Positions 10,408 to 20,407 of a stretch of DNA of 64,000 bases are shown piece by piece. The translations under genes and the position numbers were made by a program. The number at the start of each line of letters is the position of its first letter. The stretch's first letter is position 1. This DNA comes from Rhynchopus euleeides (lineage: Eukaryota; Euglenozoa; Diplonemea; Diplonemida; Diplonemidae), in contig OY723321.1 of the NCBI GenBank assembly GCA_963210315.1, forward strand, positions 868,001 through 932,000, read 5' to 3'. The notes below the pieces were generated by a model. It was not told the origin of the DNA and made no database searches. It saw nothing but the letters and a program-made list of their open reading frames with translations.

Positions 10408-12539
10408 ATGAGGAAGGCCTTGCAGACCGGCGCCCGTATCCAACAAAAGGGGGCTGCGGCTGCTGCCGCTAGCCAGATACGATGCTCGCACAAGAAGGAG
10501 GTCCCTCGTGTGCTGTTGGACAAGGAGAGGACCACGCGTGCCCCTGAGGAGGCTCGCTTTGGGAAGCGGGTTCATGAGGAGGCACATGCAAGAAAAGCGC
10601 GACAGTCGTCCCGTGCGAAGACTATGGTTGACCGTTTTGAGGAGCGTGTGAATCAGGAAACCTACGCGGATGTTGACGCACCGCCCGACCCGTTCGCCTC
10701 CAAGCTGGCCCTGCCGCAAACCCTCAGCCCCCCGCGGCTCGGCAACGTGGCAAACGCCACCGGAGTTCTGCTGGAGCCGCAGGACGAGGTGGCGTATCTT
10801 TCATACACCATCACTTCAAAAAGCAGCGCGCCCCCTTCCTTCATCCGTGCGGCAGCAGTGGAGAAGGATCTGTGGAAGGAAGTGAGGAGGCGTGATGTCG
10901 TCCCAGAGTGCGGCATCATCCAGACGTCGTATTGGGATGCGAGTGCGCACCTCCCCGAGAGGACCAAGCCGAAGCGCCTCCCCGAGAGCAGAAGCCGCCA
11001 GCGGTACCTCAGCGAGACGGCTCTCCCAATGATCAGCTCTGGGGCGACGCCTGAGCAGGCCCTTATCACGGACGGCAGCGGCAAGCAGATCTACCAAACG
11101 CTTCCCCATCTCCCCATGAAGCACAAGCGTTCTGGAGGTGACTTTCCGCAGGTATGTTTCACAGGGGTTTCGTGGTGGATGACCAGCAGACTATGTTCAC
11201 CCCCCGTTCTGTCATCCAAGTGTGCCCACTGCACAGTTCTGCATTCACACCTCCATCACAGGGTTGGGACATGAACATCCCAGGCGCTATCTACAGCGTG
11301 TACGACAGATTCCGGCAGAAGCACGGGTGGGGCATCTTCCACCTGGGGGGTTCGAAGGACACAAACTTCCTGACAATGCTCAACTGGAGTGGCGAGGCGG
11401 GCCGGCCCACCACAAAGTACTGGAAGGATAGGCTCATGGAGGCATACGAGTTGCGGGCTCTTTTGCTGAACATGTCCACAACTACAGCCTACCGCCTGGT
11501 GAACGGTGCAGCAGACGGCATCCCTGGGGTGATTGTGGACATCTACGGGTCTGTTGCAGTCGTGTGCCTGGAAGATCCACCGCACCTCTGCTACTCGGCG
11601 GTGCGTGACTTCCTCGAGGATCTCGAAATCCACCACGTCTATCTGCAGGACACCCTCGGCCGTGCCTTCCTGGCTAACGCCCTCGAAACCGATGTCGAGC
11701 TGACGAACGCCGAGAAGTCGCTGCCGCTGCCCAACTACGTCGCCCTTCCCTCGCCCCACTGGGCGCAGGGTGGGGTTTCCGACTGCACCTTCCATGAGAA
11801 CGGGATGAAGTTCTTGTGGCAGCCCGACCTCCCCGAAGGTACCTTCACAGGGCACTACCTGCAGCACCGCACAGTGCGGCAGCTGATCATGTCCCTCTCG
11901 CACGGCAAGGTATGCTCTTTTGATGACATCGCCCTGGTTTTTGTGGTGCGGTCCTCTGCCCCGTGCCATCACACACATCCCCCCCTGCAGAGTGTGCTGG
12001 ATCTGTGCGCGTTTAACGGTTCGATGGGTATCGCAGCCCTGTGTGGGGGTGCCAGGCAGGTCACATTCGTGGAGGTTGATGAAGATTACTGCAAGCTGAT
12101 CGGGCGGAACCTCAGCCTGCAGATGCCGGAGGAGGAGTGGCGCAAGGTGTGCCGTGTGGAGTGCAACAACGTCCAGGAGATGGACATGCTTGCACGCTTC
12201 GACATTGTTGTCGTTGATCCCCCGGATATTACATTTGAAGACGTCAATGATCAGATCTCAGACACCCAATACAACCACATCGAGCATACCCTTCGTGTCG
12301 CCTCAAATCGAGTCCGCAGGGGTGGCAAGGTGATCCTTGTTCACAGCTCACGGTTGTGCCCGATTGGGTGGGTGGCAAAAGCCGTTGGAAAGGTCGCAAT
12401 CAGATCCGGCCTCAGCCTGACAGTGCTGCGTACAGTCACTCTCCCCCCCGACTTTCCCCAGGACTCGCAACGCAACCAGGGGTTGTACCTGGCCGTGGTT
12501 CTGGAGGTATCCGAGCCCCTGTATCCCAGACAATCGTGA
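10408..12539 (+). CDS. RlmI-like class I SAM-dependent methyltransferase with N-terminal extension (3 exons)
   Basis: Exons 10408-11151, 11262-11909 and 11991-12539 give 646 aa. Exons 2-3 match the RlmI/COG1092 layout of 23S rRNA m5C methyltransferases: a pre-catalytic domain (GIPGVIVDIYG), then ENGMKFLWQPD...GHYLQHR, the SAM-binding motif VLDLCAFNGSMGI (about 466-478), an acidic ribose-binding VEVDEDY and the catalytic-loop VVVDPPD (about 536-542). Exon 1 (248 aa) is a basic, charged extension without a recognised domain; it could be a targeting or RNA-binding module. The likely substrate is rRNA, possibly organellar, but this is inferred. Splicing of 11910-11990 places SVLDLCAF directly after HGK, restoring the motif. 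Confidence 0.85.
11152..11261 (+). other. intron 1 of the RlmI-like gene
   Basis: CAG|GTATGT to CATCACAG, 110 nt, phase 0. Confidence 0.85.
11910..11990 (+). other. intron 2 of the RlmI-like gene (81 nt, 3n, stopless)
   Basis: AAG|GTATGC to CCCCTGCAG, phase 0. It has no in-frame stop, so retention would insert 27 residues just before the SAM-binding motif. Confidence 0.85.
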
Positions 12540-12779
12540 GCCTGCACCCAGCCTCTGAGGGGGCGCTGCAGGCTGTTGCTCTAGATACTCGATAGTGTCA
12601 CAGCAACATCAAGATGCATGACCCCCTCCCTCCCTCCCCCCAACCCCCCCACCCCCACCCCTCTCTCGAAGCGAATGCAAACCCTCCTTTTCTTACAACG
12701 CGACTCTCTGTTGGATAGCGATACGGAGGGGGCAGCTCTTCCATCCAACCCACATTGTGTTTGATCTCCTCTTACACCC

Positions 12780-12804
12780 TACCCACCACTCCCACGTGTT
12801 GCAG
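12780..12804 (+). other. predicted splice/trans-splice acceptor
   Basis: ACTCCCACGTGTTGCAG with AG at 12803-12804, upstream of the 797-aa protein. Confidence 0.4.
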
Positions 12805-12862
12805 GGGGCAGGGGAGAGGGGGTGCCGTTGCGGCAGCATTGCCACAATAAATCCGAGCCGAT

Positions 12863-15256
12863 ATGCTGGAGCGACGAGCGTACACCACACCGGGTGACGT
12901 GGCTGTGGAGGACATGTCGCGCACCGAGGCACCCTCCCCCACGACGTCAGCGGTGCGGGTGCCCTGGCCGTCGGCAAGCAACTCGCCTGAGCCGCAGCGG
13001 CACAGCTACGACACGCTGGGGATGCGGCGCAACGTGAGATCTGAAAGCCACACAGCAGGCAACAGCGACAGGAAGTCGCCCGCAGCCGAGAGCGCCGAGC
13101 GGCTCGCCTCTGTAGAGCAGGTGCGGCACGTCGAGAGCATGGCAGAGGTGCTGATGGACAAACACGCTGCCCTGGTTGACGATTATGAGGACCTTGCCGT
13201 TCGCAACGAGGAGTTGGAACAGCTGCTTGTGGACATGGAGGCCGCCAACCGCACCATGCAGCACGACCGCAGTGCCATGGAGCAGCAGCTGCGTGGCGCA
13301 GAGGAGCTGTGCGCCTACCTCAAGGCGGAGGTGGAGAGGAGCAAGACAGCTGCATCGGCAGCTGCCACCTCGCTGTCCGACGAGGCGTATCAGCTGCGTG
13401 AGGAGCTGCATGCGACGCGGAAGGCCTGGGATGCGGATCGGGCAGGGCTGCTCGAGTCCTTCTCGCAGCAGATGCGGCGCCGGGAGGATTTGATGCAGCA
13501 GAAGTCGACGCAAACCGACCTGCTCCGGTCATACGACAAGGCCACCGCGACATCAGCGCGAATACACACTGTGTCGAGCGGGACGAACACCAACATCGCG
13601 GTCCCCATGCATGAGTCCACGCAGACAGCAGAGCGTAGCCTCTCCCCTGTGCATGCCGCACCCCTGCCACAGCCTGTGGTGCCTCCCCAGCCTGCCGCCC
13701 TGCCCTCTGTGCCGGAGGATGAACCCTCGCCGGTGCGGCACCACCACCACCACCACCACCCACCTCCGCTGCAGGGGGATCCGCAGGGGCATCAACACCA
13801 CCACATCCCTCGGCATCACCCGCGCGACCGCACCTCATCCCGACACACGCGGCGTGGCCATCACACGCGAGGCTCTGCTGTGATGTGGCACCACCCGCGC
13901 GAAGGGGAGGCGTCGATGGAGGTGTCGCCTGCGACGTCGCAGGCGAGCTCGCCGATGGCTGTGCCGCTCGATGCTGTGCAGTTGGGGCGCATGTCGCCGC
14001 CGTGGCGTCCCCCGAGGCAGGCATCCACCCCGCCCGAGGGGGTGCTGCAGCTGCAGCAGGCCCTGCCGCACGACGGGCAGTCGCCGCAGCGCATCGAGAG
14101 GTTCGACCCCACGAAACACCTCGAATTCTCCGGGTTTGAAAACATGCTGGCGGAGATGCCGCACTCACGCAGCCCGCGCGGCACCACCAGCGAGGGCCGC
14201 ACAGGCCACCACCACCACCACCCCCGCCACGCCACCCCTGAACCCACACCACCCTCTGCACCACGCGGCAGCGGGGGGCACAGCCCACCCTCCCCCGCCC
14301 CTGCCGTGTGGACCACAGAGGCGTTGATCACCTTCGCCATGTCTGGGCAGCCAGATGCCCCCGAGTCCGCCGATGCCCTGGAGCCGCCCGCCTCCACACC
14401 TCCCTCCGAGGGAACCGGCGGCGGCGGCGAGGGCCACCATCCCCCCCGCCCGGTGCTGGCGCTGGAGGCGCCAGCTGAGGAGACCGTCTCCCGCCTCGTG
14501 ACGGGCAACACCAGCCCGAGGAGGGCGCCGCATCTGGGGCGTGTGTCGCCGCCTCCCAGCCGTGGTGTGGAGGATGGGGTGGGGCACCCCCCTTCTGAAG
14601 GGCTTCACGAGAGGCGCTGTGTTAGCGAGGAGGTGGTGCCCCCGCCTGCATCGGATGGGTCTGCCGATGCGCTGCAGGAGCATCCGGGTGCGCGGCTGGC
14701 GTGGCCTGTCGGGGCATTGTGCCGCACTGCAGCAGGTTCCCTGGGGAGGATCAAGGCGCGTGCCCCGAATGGTTTCATAATCGAGAGCGACGTTTCCAAC
14801 GACATCTTCCTGCCCTACGCCGAGGTGAGGGTGTTGCGCGATGCGGTGCCCCAGGCTCGGGGTGGAGGTGGTGGTGGTGGTGCCGAGCGCAGCCTGCCGC
14901 GAGGCACCACACGCAGCCACCCCCGGTCCCCCTCTGCGGGTGGGGGGAGGGCGGTAGGATATGATCTGGGTGATGTCGCGCCCCCGCCAGGCCCGGTGGC
15001 GTCGTTGGCTTCACCGCCCGCGTCGGAATCCGGTTCATTTTCGCCGGAACGGGATCCAACCCTGTCGCTGAGTATCCCGCAGCAATGGCCTGGTGGGGGT
15101 GGCGGCGATGCGTTGTCCCAAGCCTCAAACTCTGGTGTGGATTTGTCGCAGTACCCTCGCACCCTCCACCCAGCGCATTACCAGCAGACTGCGAAGCGCG
15201 TCTCGATGCCATACACCCCAAAGAAGTACTCCCTCCTCAGGCTGGCGGGTTGCTGA
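12863..15256 (+). CDS. coiled-coil, His-rich protein of unknown function
   Basis: Single exon, 797 aa, true ATG at 12863; a GTGTTGCAG acceptor lies 58 nt upstream. Residues about 76-210 form a long coiled coil (VRNEELEQLLVDMEAANR and similar). Residues about 290-320 and about 448-455 are His-rich (runs of six or seven His). Long Pro/Ser/Gly-rich stretches follow. Near residues 612-660 is a compact segment, VGALCRTAAGSLGRIK then GFIIESDVSNDIFLPYAEV, which reads like a small beta-rich domain and may be the only folded C-terminal module. No enzyme motif was seen. Codon bias and length make coding secure; function unknown. Confidence 0.75.
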   Translation: MLERRAYTTPGDVAVEDMSRTEAPSPTTSAVRVPWPSASNSPEPQRHSYDTLGMRRNVRSESHTAGNSDRKSPAAESAERLASVEQVRHVESMAEVLMDKHAALVDDYEDLAVRNEELEQLLVDMEAANRTMQHDRSAMEQQLRGAEELCAYLKAEVERSKTAASAAATSLSDEAYQLREELHATRKAWDADRAGLLESFSQQMRRREDLMQQKSTQTDLLRSYDKATATSARIHTVSSGTNTNIAVPMHESTQTAERSLSPVHAAPLPQPVVPPQPAALPSVPEDEPSPVRHHHHHHHPPPLQGDPQGHQHHHIPRHHPRDRTSSRHTRRGHHTRGSAVMWHHPREGEASMEVSPATSQASSPMAVPLDAVQLGRMSPPWRPPRQASTPPEGVLQLQQALPHDGQSPQRIERFDPTKHLEFSGFENMLAEMPHSRSPRGTTSEGRTGHHHHHPRHATPEPTPPSAPRGSGGHSPPSPAPAVWTTEALITFAMSGQPDAPESADALEPPASTPPSEGTGGGGEGHHPPRPVLALEAPAEETVSRLVTGNTSPRRAPHLGRVSPPPSRGVEDGVGHPPSEGLHERRCVSEEVVPPPASDGSADALQEHPGARLAWPVGALCRTAAGSLGRIKARAPNGFIIESDVSNDIFLPYAEVRVLRDAVPQARGGGGGGGAERSLPRGTTRSHPRSPSAGGGRAVGYDLGDVAPPPGPVASLASPPASESGSFSPERDPTLSLSIPQQWPGGGGGDALSQASNSGVDLSQYPRTLHPAHYQQTAKRVSMPYTPKKYSLLRLAGC

Positions 15257-16215
15257 TCTGCCTCGGGGTGGTGGTGTGTGGGGGGGGGGGGGCTCGGGTT
15301 GTGGGGGTGGGTGGCATTGTATGTGAGTGAGGTGTGCCCCACCTCCCGGGCCCCCCCCCACCCCCCTTTTTTTTGTCCAATTCTCGATTCATTTTTCTGT
15401 ATCACCTCCCTCCCCCCACACACGCACACCCCCACCCCCTTACCCTCTCCTCCCCCCCGCTGGAGTGCAGAGGGGGAGGGTCAGAGAGGAGTGAACTTGT
15501 CTGTATACCTTGCATATCTCTCACAGTGCTTCTCCCCCCCCCCCCCCCCCCCAGTCTACCCCTCATTCCCGTCACCGAAACCGCTGTCTGCAAGTTGAGT
15601 GTGAGGTTGGGGTGTGTGTGGAGTGTGTGTGTCGGCGTGCGTTACCTCGCTATATCATTCCCTTTCCCTCCCTCTCGTATGTATCGCTGTGAGTGAAAAA
15701 AAGAAGAGCCGGTTTTTTTCGAACGAAACAACACGCCCCTCAGAAGAATGGCCAACCCCTCTCTCTCCCCCTTCCCTCTGCCCTTCAGACCCGCTTTTCC
15801 CCCTGAGACGGAACTGCGAGAGACCCACCAATCCTGCCCTGCACAGCCTCCCTCGCTATATCACCCCCCTTTTCCCAACTCCACCTCACACCCCCTTCCC
15901 CCCCCGCCAGGAGGAACCGGAGGGGTGCCGTACACAAAGGAGGGAGCTTTCCCCACCCCCCCTTTTTCTTCCCTTCACCCCTTCTATTTCTAGAGAAGGT
16001 GTTATATTCCCCCCCTTCCTCCCCCCCTTCCTCCCCCCCTTCCTCGCGAGACTGGCCTTCCCTTTTAGCCGATTTTAGAGATCTATAGAGGCTTCCGCCC
16101 TCCCCCCATTTGGGTATCCCCAATACATACGCTGATACCCCTTCGCTTAGGGGAGGAGTGTATTCTTCGGTTCTCTTCTCATTACTGCCTTCTCTGTCCC
16201 TTTATTCTCCACACC
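15257..16215. other. intergenic spacer with homopolymer and CT repeats
   Basis: Holds a poly-G run (about 15279-15291), an uninterrupted poly-C run ending in CAG (about 15535-15554) and CCCCCCTTCCT repeats (about 16012-16044). No gene recognised. Confidence 0.6.
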
Positions 16216-16231
16216 TCTGGCTGTCTTGCAG
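16216..16231 (+). other. predicted splice/trans-splice acceptor one base before the ATG
   Basis: TCTGGCTGTCTTGCAG ends at 16231 and the ATG is at 16233, leaving a one-base leader. Confidence 0.55.
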
Positions 16232-16232
16232 T

Positions 16233-17312
16233 ATGTCCTGCCCCGTCCTCTCCCGGCGCTACCGTCTGATGGCGGGCGCCCTGCGGAGGGGGAATAACCT
16301 GCTTGTCGCGACGGATCCCAAGAAGATGATTCGCCCTCTGCGTGCCGCGATGAAGTGGGTCCCCAATCTCAACCGGGGCATGGGGGGTACGCAAGGCTGT
16401 TTTATGTACGGCCGTCGGACCCGCCACGGCATCAGATGCCTGGAGATAGGCGGTGAAGCCCAGGAGAAGAAGGGCGTCGTCATCTACATCCACGGGGGTG
16501 CCTATGTCGCGGGCAGCCCAACCCTCGCAAAGGCGATCGCGTCAGCTCTGTGCTGCCACACCGGGATGAAGGTGATATGCCCCTCCTACAGGCTTGCCCC
16601 GGAGCACCCCCTCCCAGCAGCCACAGCGGATATGGTGGGGCTCCTGACCTCTCTTGTTGAGAGCGGCACCGTGTCTCCCGACAGGCTCTCCGTTGTAGGC
16701 GACTCCGCAGGGGGCGGCCTGACTCTGCTGACCCTCCAGCGCCTGCGTGACTCCGGGAGGATGGGGATTCTCCCGGCCTGTGCGGTTCCCATCAGCCCGT
16801 GGACTGATCTGACCTGTTCGAAGCCTTCACATAAGTCAAACTCACCCCATGATGTCATGCTCGGTGAACTGCCTCATGACACATTCCAGTTTGTCTCCGA
16901 CATGGCGGTGGGGAACTGCGACGGGAGCGGTGTGCGCAGCGCAGTGCAGGTCGACAAAGCGGATGCAAGATACTCCCCTGGGAATGGGTCCTTCCGCGAC
17001 CTGCCCCCCCTATACTTCCAGGTGGGTGGGACGGAGGTGCTGCTAGATGACTGCATCTCGGCGCATGACGCCGCGCTGGCGGCGGGGGTGGATTCGACGC
17101 TGGATATCCGGGAGGGGATGTGCCATTCCTTCCCGATCTTCACCCCGCTGTTCCCGGAGGCGGATGACGCGGTGCGGGATATTGCAGAGTTCATCCTGTC
17201 GAGGACACTCGCTGTCCGCAACACCCCGCCCCGGCCGAACCTCCCGATCATGCCTGATGCAGTGCCTACCCCGTCAGTCGCTGACGTGAAATGTTCCCCC
17301 AGGAGCCTGTAG
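16233..17312 (+). CDS. alpha/beta hydrolase, hormone-sensitive-lipase (Abhydrolase_3) family
   Basis: Single exon, 359 aa. The oxyanion-hole motif IYIHGGAYVAG (HGGA at 87-90), nucleophile elbow VVGDSAGGG (Ser158), acid region GGTEVLLDD (Asp272 or 273) and catalytic His298 in EGMCHSFPIF are present in order with normal spacing. YRLAPEHPLPAA is another hallmark of the HSL/acetyl-esterase group. Expected activity is hydrolysis of carboxyl esters or short acylglycerols; the physiological substrate cannot be read. There is no signal peptide in the chosen start form. The start is supported by the acceptor one base upstream. The C-terminal 25 residues after the last helix are Pro-rich. Confidence 0.9.
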   Translation: MSCPVLSRRYRLMAGALRRGNNLLVATDPKKMIRPLRAAMKWVPNLNRGMGGTQGCFMYGRRTRHGIRCLEIGGEAQEKKGVVIYIHGGAYVAGSPTLAKAIASALCCHTGMKVICPSYRLAPEHPLPAATADMVGLLTSLVESGTVSPDRLSVVGDSAGGGLTLLTLQRLRDSGRMGILPACAVPISPWTDLTCSKPSHKSNSPHDVMLGELPHDTFQFVSDMAVGNCDGSGVRSAVQVDKADARYSPGNGSFRDLPPLYFQVGGTEVLLDDCISAHDAALAAGVDSTLDIREGMCHSFPIFTPLFPEADDAVRDIAEFILSRTLAVRNTPPRPNLPIMPDAVPTPSVADVKCSPRSL

Positions 17313-18050
17313 AACACAGGGCGGATGCGTTGCCGTCCGGTTTTGCTTTTGCTTTTGCCGCCTTGCCCCTGCCTTGCCTTGCCGTTGGAGTGCGCCGCTG
17401 GGGGATGGTGGGATGAGTGGTTGGCAGACGTGTGTTGGGGAGGGGGGTGTAGGGGATTTCTGCCAGGTTATGTGTGTCTTGCTGTCTTGGTGATGGTGTC
17501 TTGTCGGTGATATTTCAACCTGGCACATCCCCGGTGAAGGCAGAGCTGCGCTAGCCCAACCGACCTAGCAGGCTGCGCTGGCACTGAAATTCCTCTCGAA
17601 CAAGCGGCGTTCCTGCTCTATCGCGGGTTCCATTTCCCCACTGCTGTCTAGCGTGGGTGGTTGTGTGTGGGCAGTGATGATCTTCATAGCTATTCTCGAG
17701 TGACCCCCCTCCCGTATGGCAGATGAGTGTCACGTGCATCCACGTCAATATTTTTGTATTCGTGTGTGAGCTGCGTGCAACCAACATCTGCCGATGTATC
17801 CCTTATACCCCTTCCGACGTTTTCACCAGGATCTGATATCCTGCAAAAGCAACCCGTTGTATTACCTGACACCGACTCGCCCGATATGGTCCTCCACACA
17901 AGGGAAGGGGATGTGGGTCTGGGGCTGGGGGACAGCAAGAGGTCTAAACCCGGTTGATGTCCTGCCCTCGTTATTCGCATGGAATACAGGTGCTGAAGAC
18001 ACGCCGCCACCTCCCCCCTCCATCCCCACCCCCTCAAGAAGAAGTGCGGT
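17313..18050. other. intergenic spacer
   Basis: About 740 bp. No coding bias or RNA gene seen; C-rich toward the next acceptor. Confidence 0.6.
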
Positions 18051-18118
18051 TGTTGCAGTTCCCGACACAACCCCGCCCCCCGCCCCACTCCAAATCGCAC
18101 CCACCACCGCCAAGACAG
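18051..18118 (+). other. predicted C-rich splice/trans-splice acceptor
   Basis: C-rich tract running to AAGACAG (AG at 18117-18118), leaving one base before the CoA synthase ATG at 18120. Confidence 0.5.
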
Positions 18119-18119
18119 G

Positions 18120-20407
18120 ATGAAGGCGACGCTGTCACTCATGTCTCGCGTGGGGCTTGTCCGTCTGCAGCAGGGGGAATGCCTCCACAAGGTGCAGGCG
18201 GCTGTGCGGGACATTGAGAAGCGTCTCTACGTGACCATCCCTGTGGAGGAGAACGAGTCGATGCCCAGCCTCCAGAAGCGCTTGGGAGCAGTGTACAACG
18301 CAGCGTTCACAGCTGACCCACACGTTGACACGCTGGTGCTGCTGCGCGAGACACCGTGCCCGCCTGATGCTGCGCTGTACTTTGGCTACGCTGATGAGGC
18401 AGACGCCGCTACCGAGCGCGGTCTGCGGCACGTCATCATCCCACCTGCCCCTACAGGCGGGCACTGCCTCCCCGACCCCGTCACCGATGCGGAGCACCCG
18501 CTGAAGCGCTACCAGCAGGCCTGCATGGGCGGCACCTTCGACAGGCTCCACATGGGCCAGAAGCTGCTGCTGTCCTCCGCAGCGCACAGCATCGAAAAGG
18601 GCGGCCGTCTCTTCTGCGGCATTGCCGGCGACGCCCTCTTCAAGGAGAAGGCTCTGCGCGAGCTGATCCAGCCCTTCGGGAGGCGTGACCGTGTGGTGCG
18701 GCACTTCCTGCAGACCATCCGGCCTGATGTTGTCTACGACACTGCGGAGCTGACAGATGGGTATGGCCCTTCCGTGACAGACCCGGTGTTTCAGGCCATC
18801 ATTGTGACGGAGGAGACCAAGGCAGGGGGCGACAAATGCAACGCCGTGCGTGCGGAGAAGGGGATGTCCCAGATGGACGTCGTCACCATCGGGCTGATCA
18901 GCGCCTCGGGTGAGCTGACCGAAAACCTCCCTGTGAGTGCGAAGCTCTCGTCAACGGGGCAGCGCCAGGCCAAGACAGGGGTCCTTTTCCACAACGACCG
19001 GCTTTTCTGCAAACGCACCAGCCACAAGCCCTACGTGGTGTGCATCACGGGCGGGATTGCCACGGGGAAGTCCACCGTCTCTCAGGTGCTCGCCAAAAAG
19101 GATGGTGTGGATATGGTCAACGCAGACCAGCTGGGGCACGCCGCCTATGAGATCGGCACCGAGAGCAACGCGCTCATCCGTGAGACCTTCTCCCCCCTTG
19201 CGAGTGACATTGCCCAGCCCGATGGGTCGATCGACCGCAAGGTGTTGGGCAGCCTCGTCTTCGGGGAGAAGAACGCAGGTAATATGAAGAAGCTGACAGA
19301 CATCGTGTGGCCTGTGCTGCGCCGCATGATCCAGCAGCGCATCGAGGCCTGCACGTCCTCCATCCTGGTGGTGGAGGCAGCTGTTGCGAAGGAGGCCGGG
19401 TGGGAGGACCTCTTCGACGAGGTGTGGGTGTGCGTCATCCCCCCCGCCGTCGCGAAGGAGCGCCTCATGAAGCGCAACAGCCTCTCCTCTGAGGACGCGG
19501 AGAAGCGCATCGCCTCGCAGCTCACGGGGCCCGAGAGGCTCACCACGGCGCATGTCCTCCTCTCCAACCACAAGGACGAGGCGACCCTCACCGAGGCAGT
19601 GGAGCACGCTTACACAGAGCTGCTGCCGCGCGTGGGGATCACGCTGTCGCAGCTGGATAGCCTTGCGCAGCGGTGGGTCACGCTCACCTCGGCCTCCGGC
19701 GTGCCAGAGGCGCAGCAGGCTTATTGGTGGCGGGAGATCCGTGACAGGCATGCCACCACAGGGCGTGACTACCACAACCTGAACCATCTCGATGAGGTAT
19801 GCATTTGAGGGGGTGTTTTCCCGGGGGTGTGTGTGGTTTTTGTTGTATTGGTGTTCACCCCCACCATGTTGTGTGGTGCCTCCAACTCTTCCCTCCTTGG
19901 CAGATGTTTGCGCTCGTGGATGACGTGCGTGGGGAGATGAAGCGTCCCGACCTGGTGTCGTATGCGGTGTTCTTCCACGACACTGTTTACGACGCGACTG
20001 CGAAGAACCCCGAAAACGAGGAGAAGTCTGCAGAACTGTGGTGTGCCTTCGCCAGCAAGCACCGTGGGTGCATCAGCGAGGCTGACGAGGCGACGGTGGC
20101 GAAGTGGATCCGCGACACCGCAAACCACATGAAGTCGCAGGCAGTGGGTGACGAGGCGCTGTTCCTCGACATCGACCTTGCCATCCTGGGGCAGCCCTCC
20201 GCACGCTACTTCGAATACGCGGAGCAGATCGGGCTGGAGTACAGCCACGTCAGCCCTGCTGACTTTGCGAAATACCGCCCCCTTGCCCTGTCCTCTTTCC
20301 TCACCACCAACGGCCCGTACAAAAGCGAAGTGTTCCAGAAACGCTTCGGTGCACAGGCCCTTGCCAACGTTCAGAAGGAAATCACACGCCTCACCTCGAA
20401 GCTGTGA
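18120..20407 (+). CDS. CoA synthase (PPAT + dephospho-CoA kinase) fused to an HD-phosphohydrolase-like domain (2 exons)
   Basis: Exons 18120-19796 and 19904-20407 give 726 aa. The PPAT part carries GGTFDRLHMGQ (137-147), which corresponds to the nucleotidyltransferase HxGH motif but with Gln for the second His, followed by VTEETKAGG. The dephospho-CoA kinase part has P-loop TGGIATGKST (309-318), NADQLGH and an LVVEAAVAKEAGWE segment. These two domains perform the last two steps of CoA synthesis. From about residue 535 comes an HD-superfamily segment like COG4339: GRDYHNLNHLDE, then FFHD (His584-Asp585) TVYD and NEEKSAELW. The intron falls exactly inside this segment and splicing is required. 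No targeting peptide is obvious; cytosolic action is likely. The role of the third domain is unknown. Confidence 0.88.
19797..19903 (+). other. intron in the CoA synthase-HD gene
   Basis: GAG|GTATGC to CCTTGGCAG, 107 nt, phase 0; joins NHLDE to MFALVDD. Confidence 0.9.
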
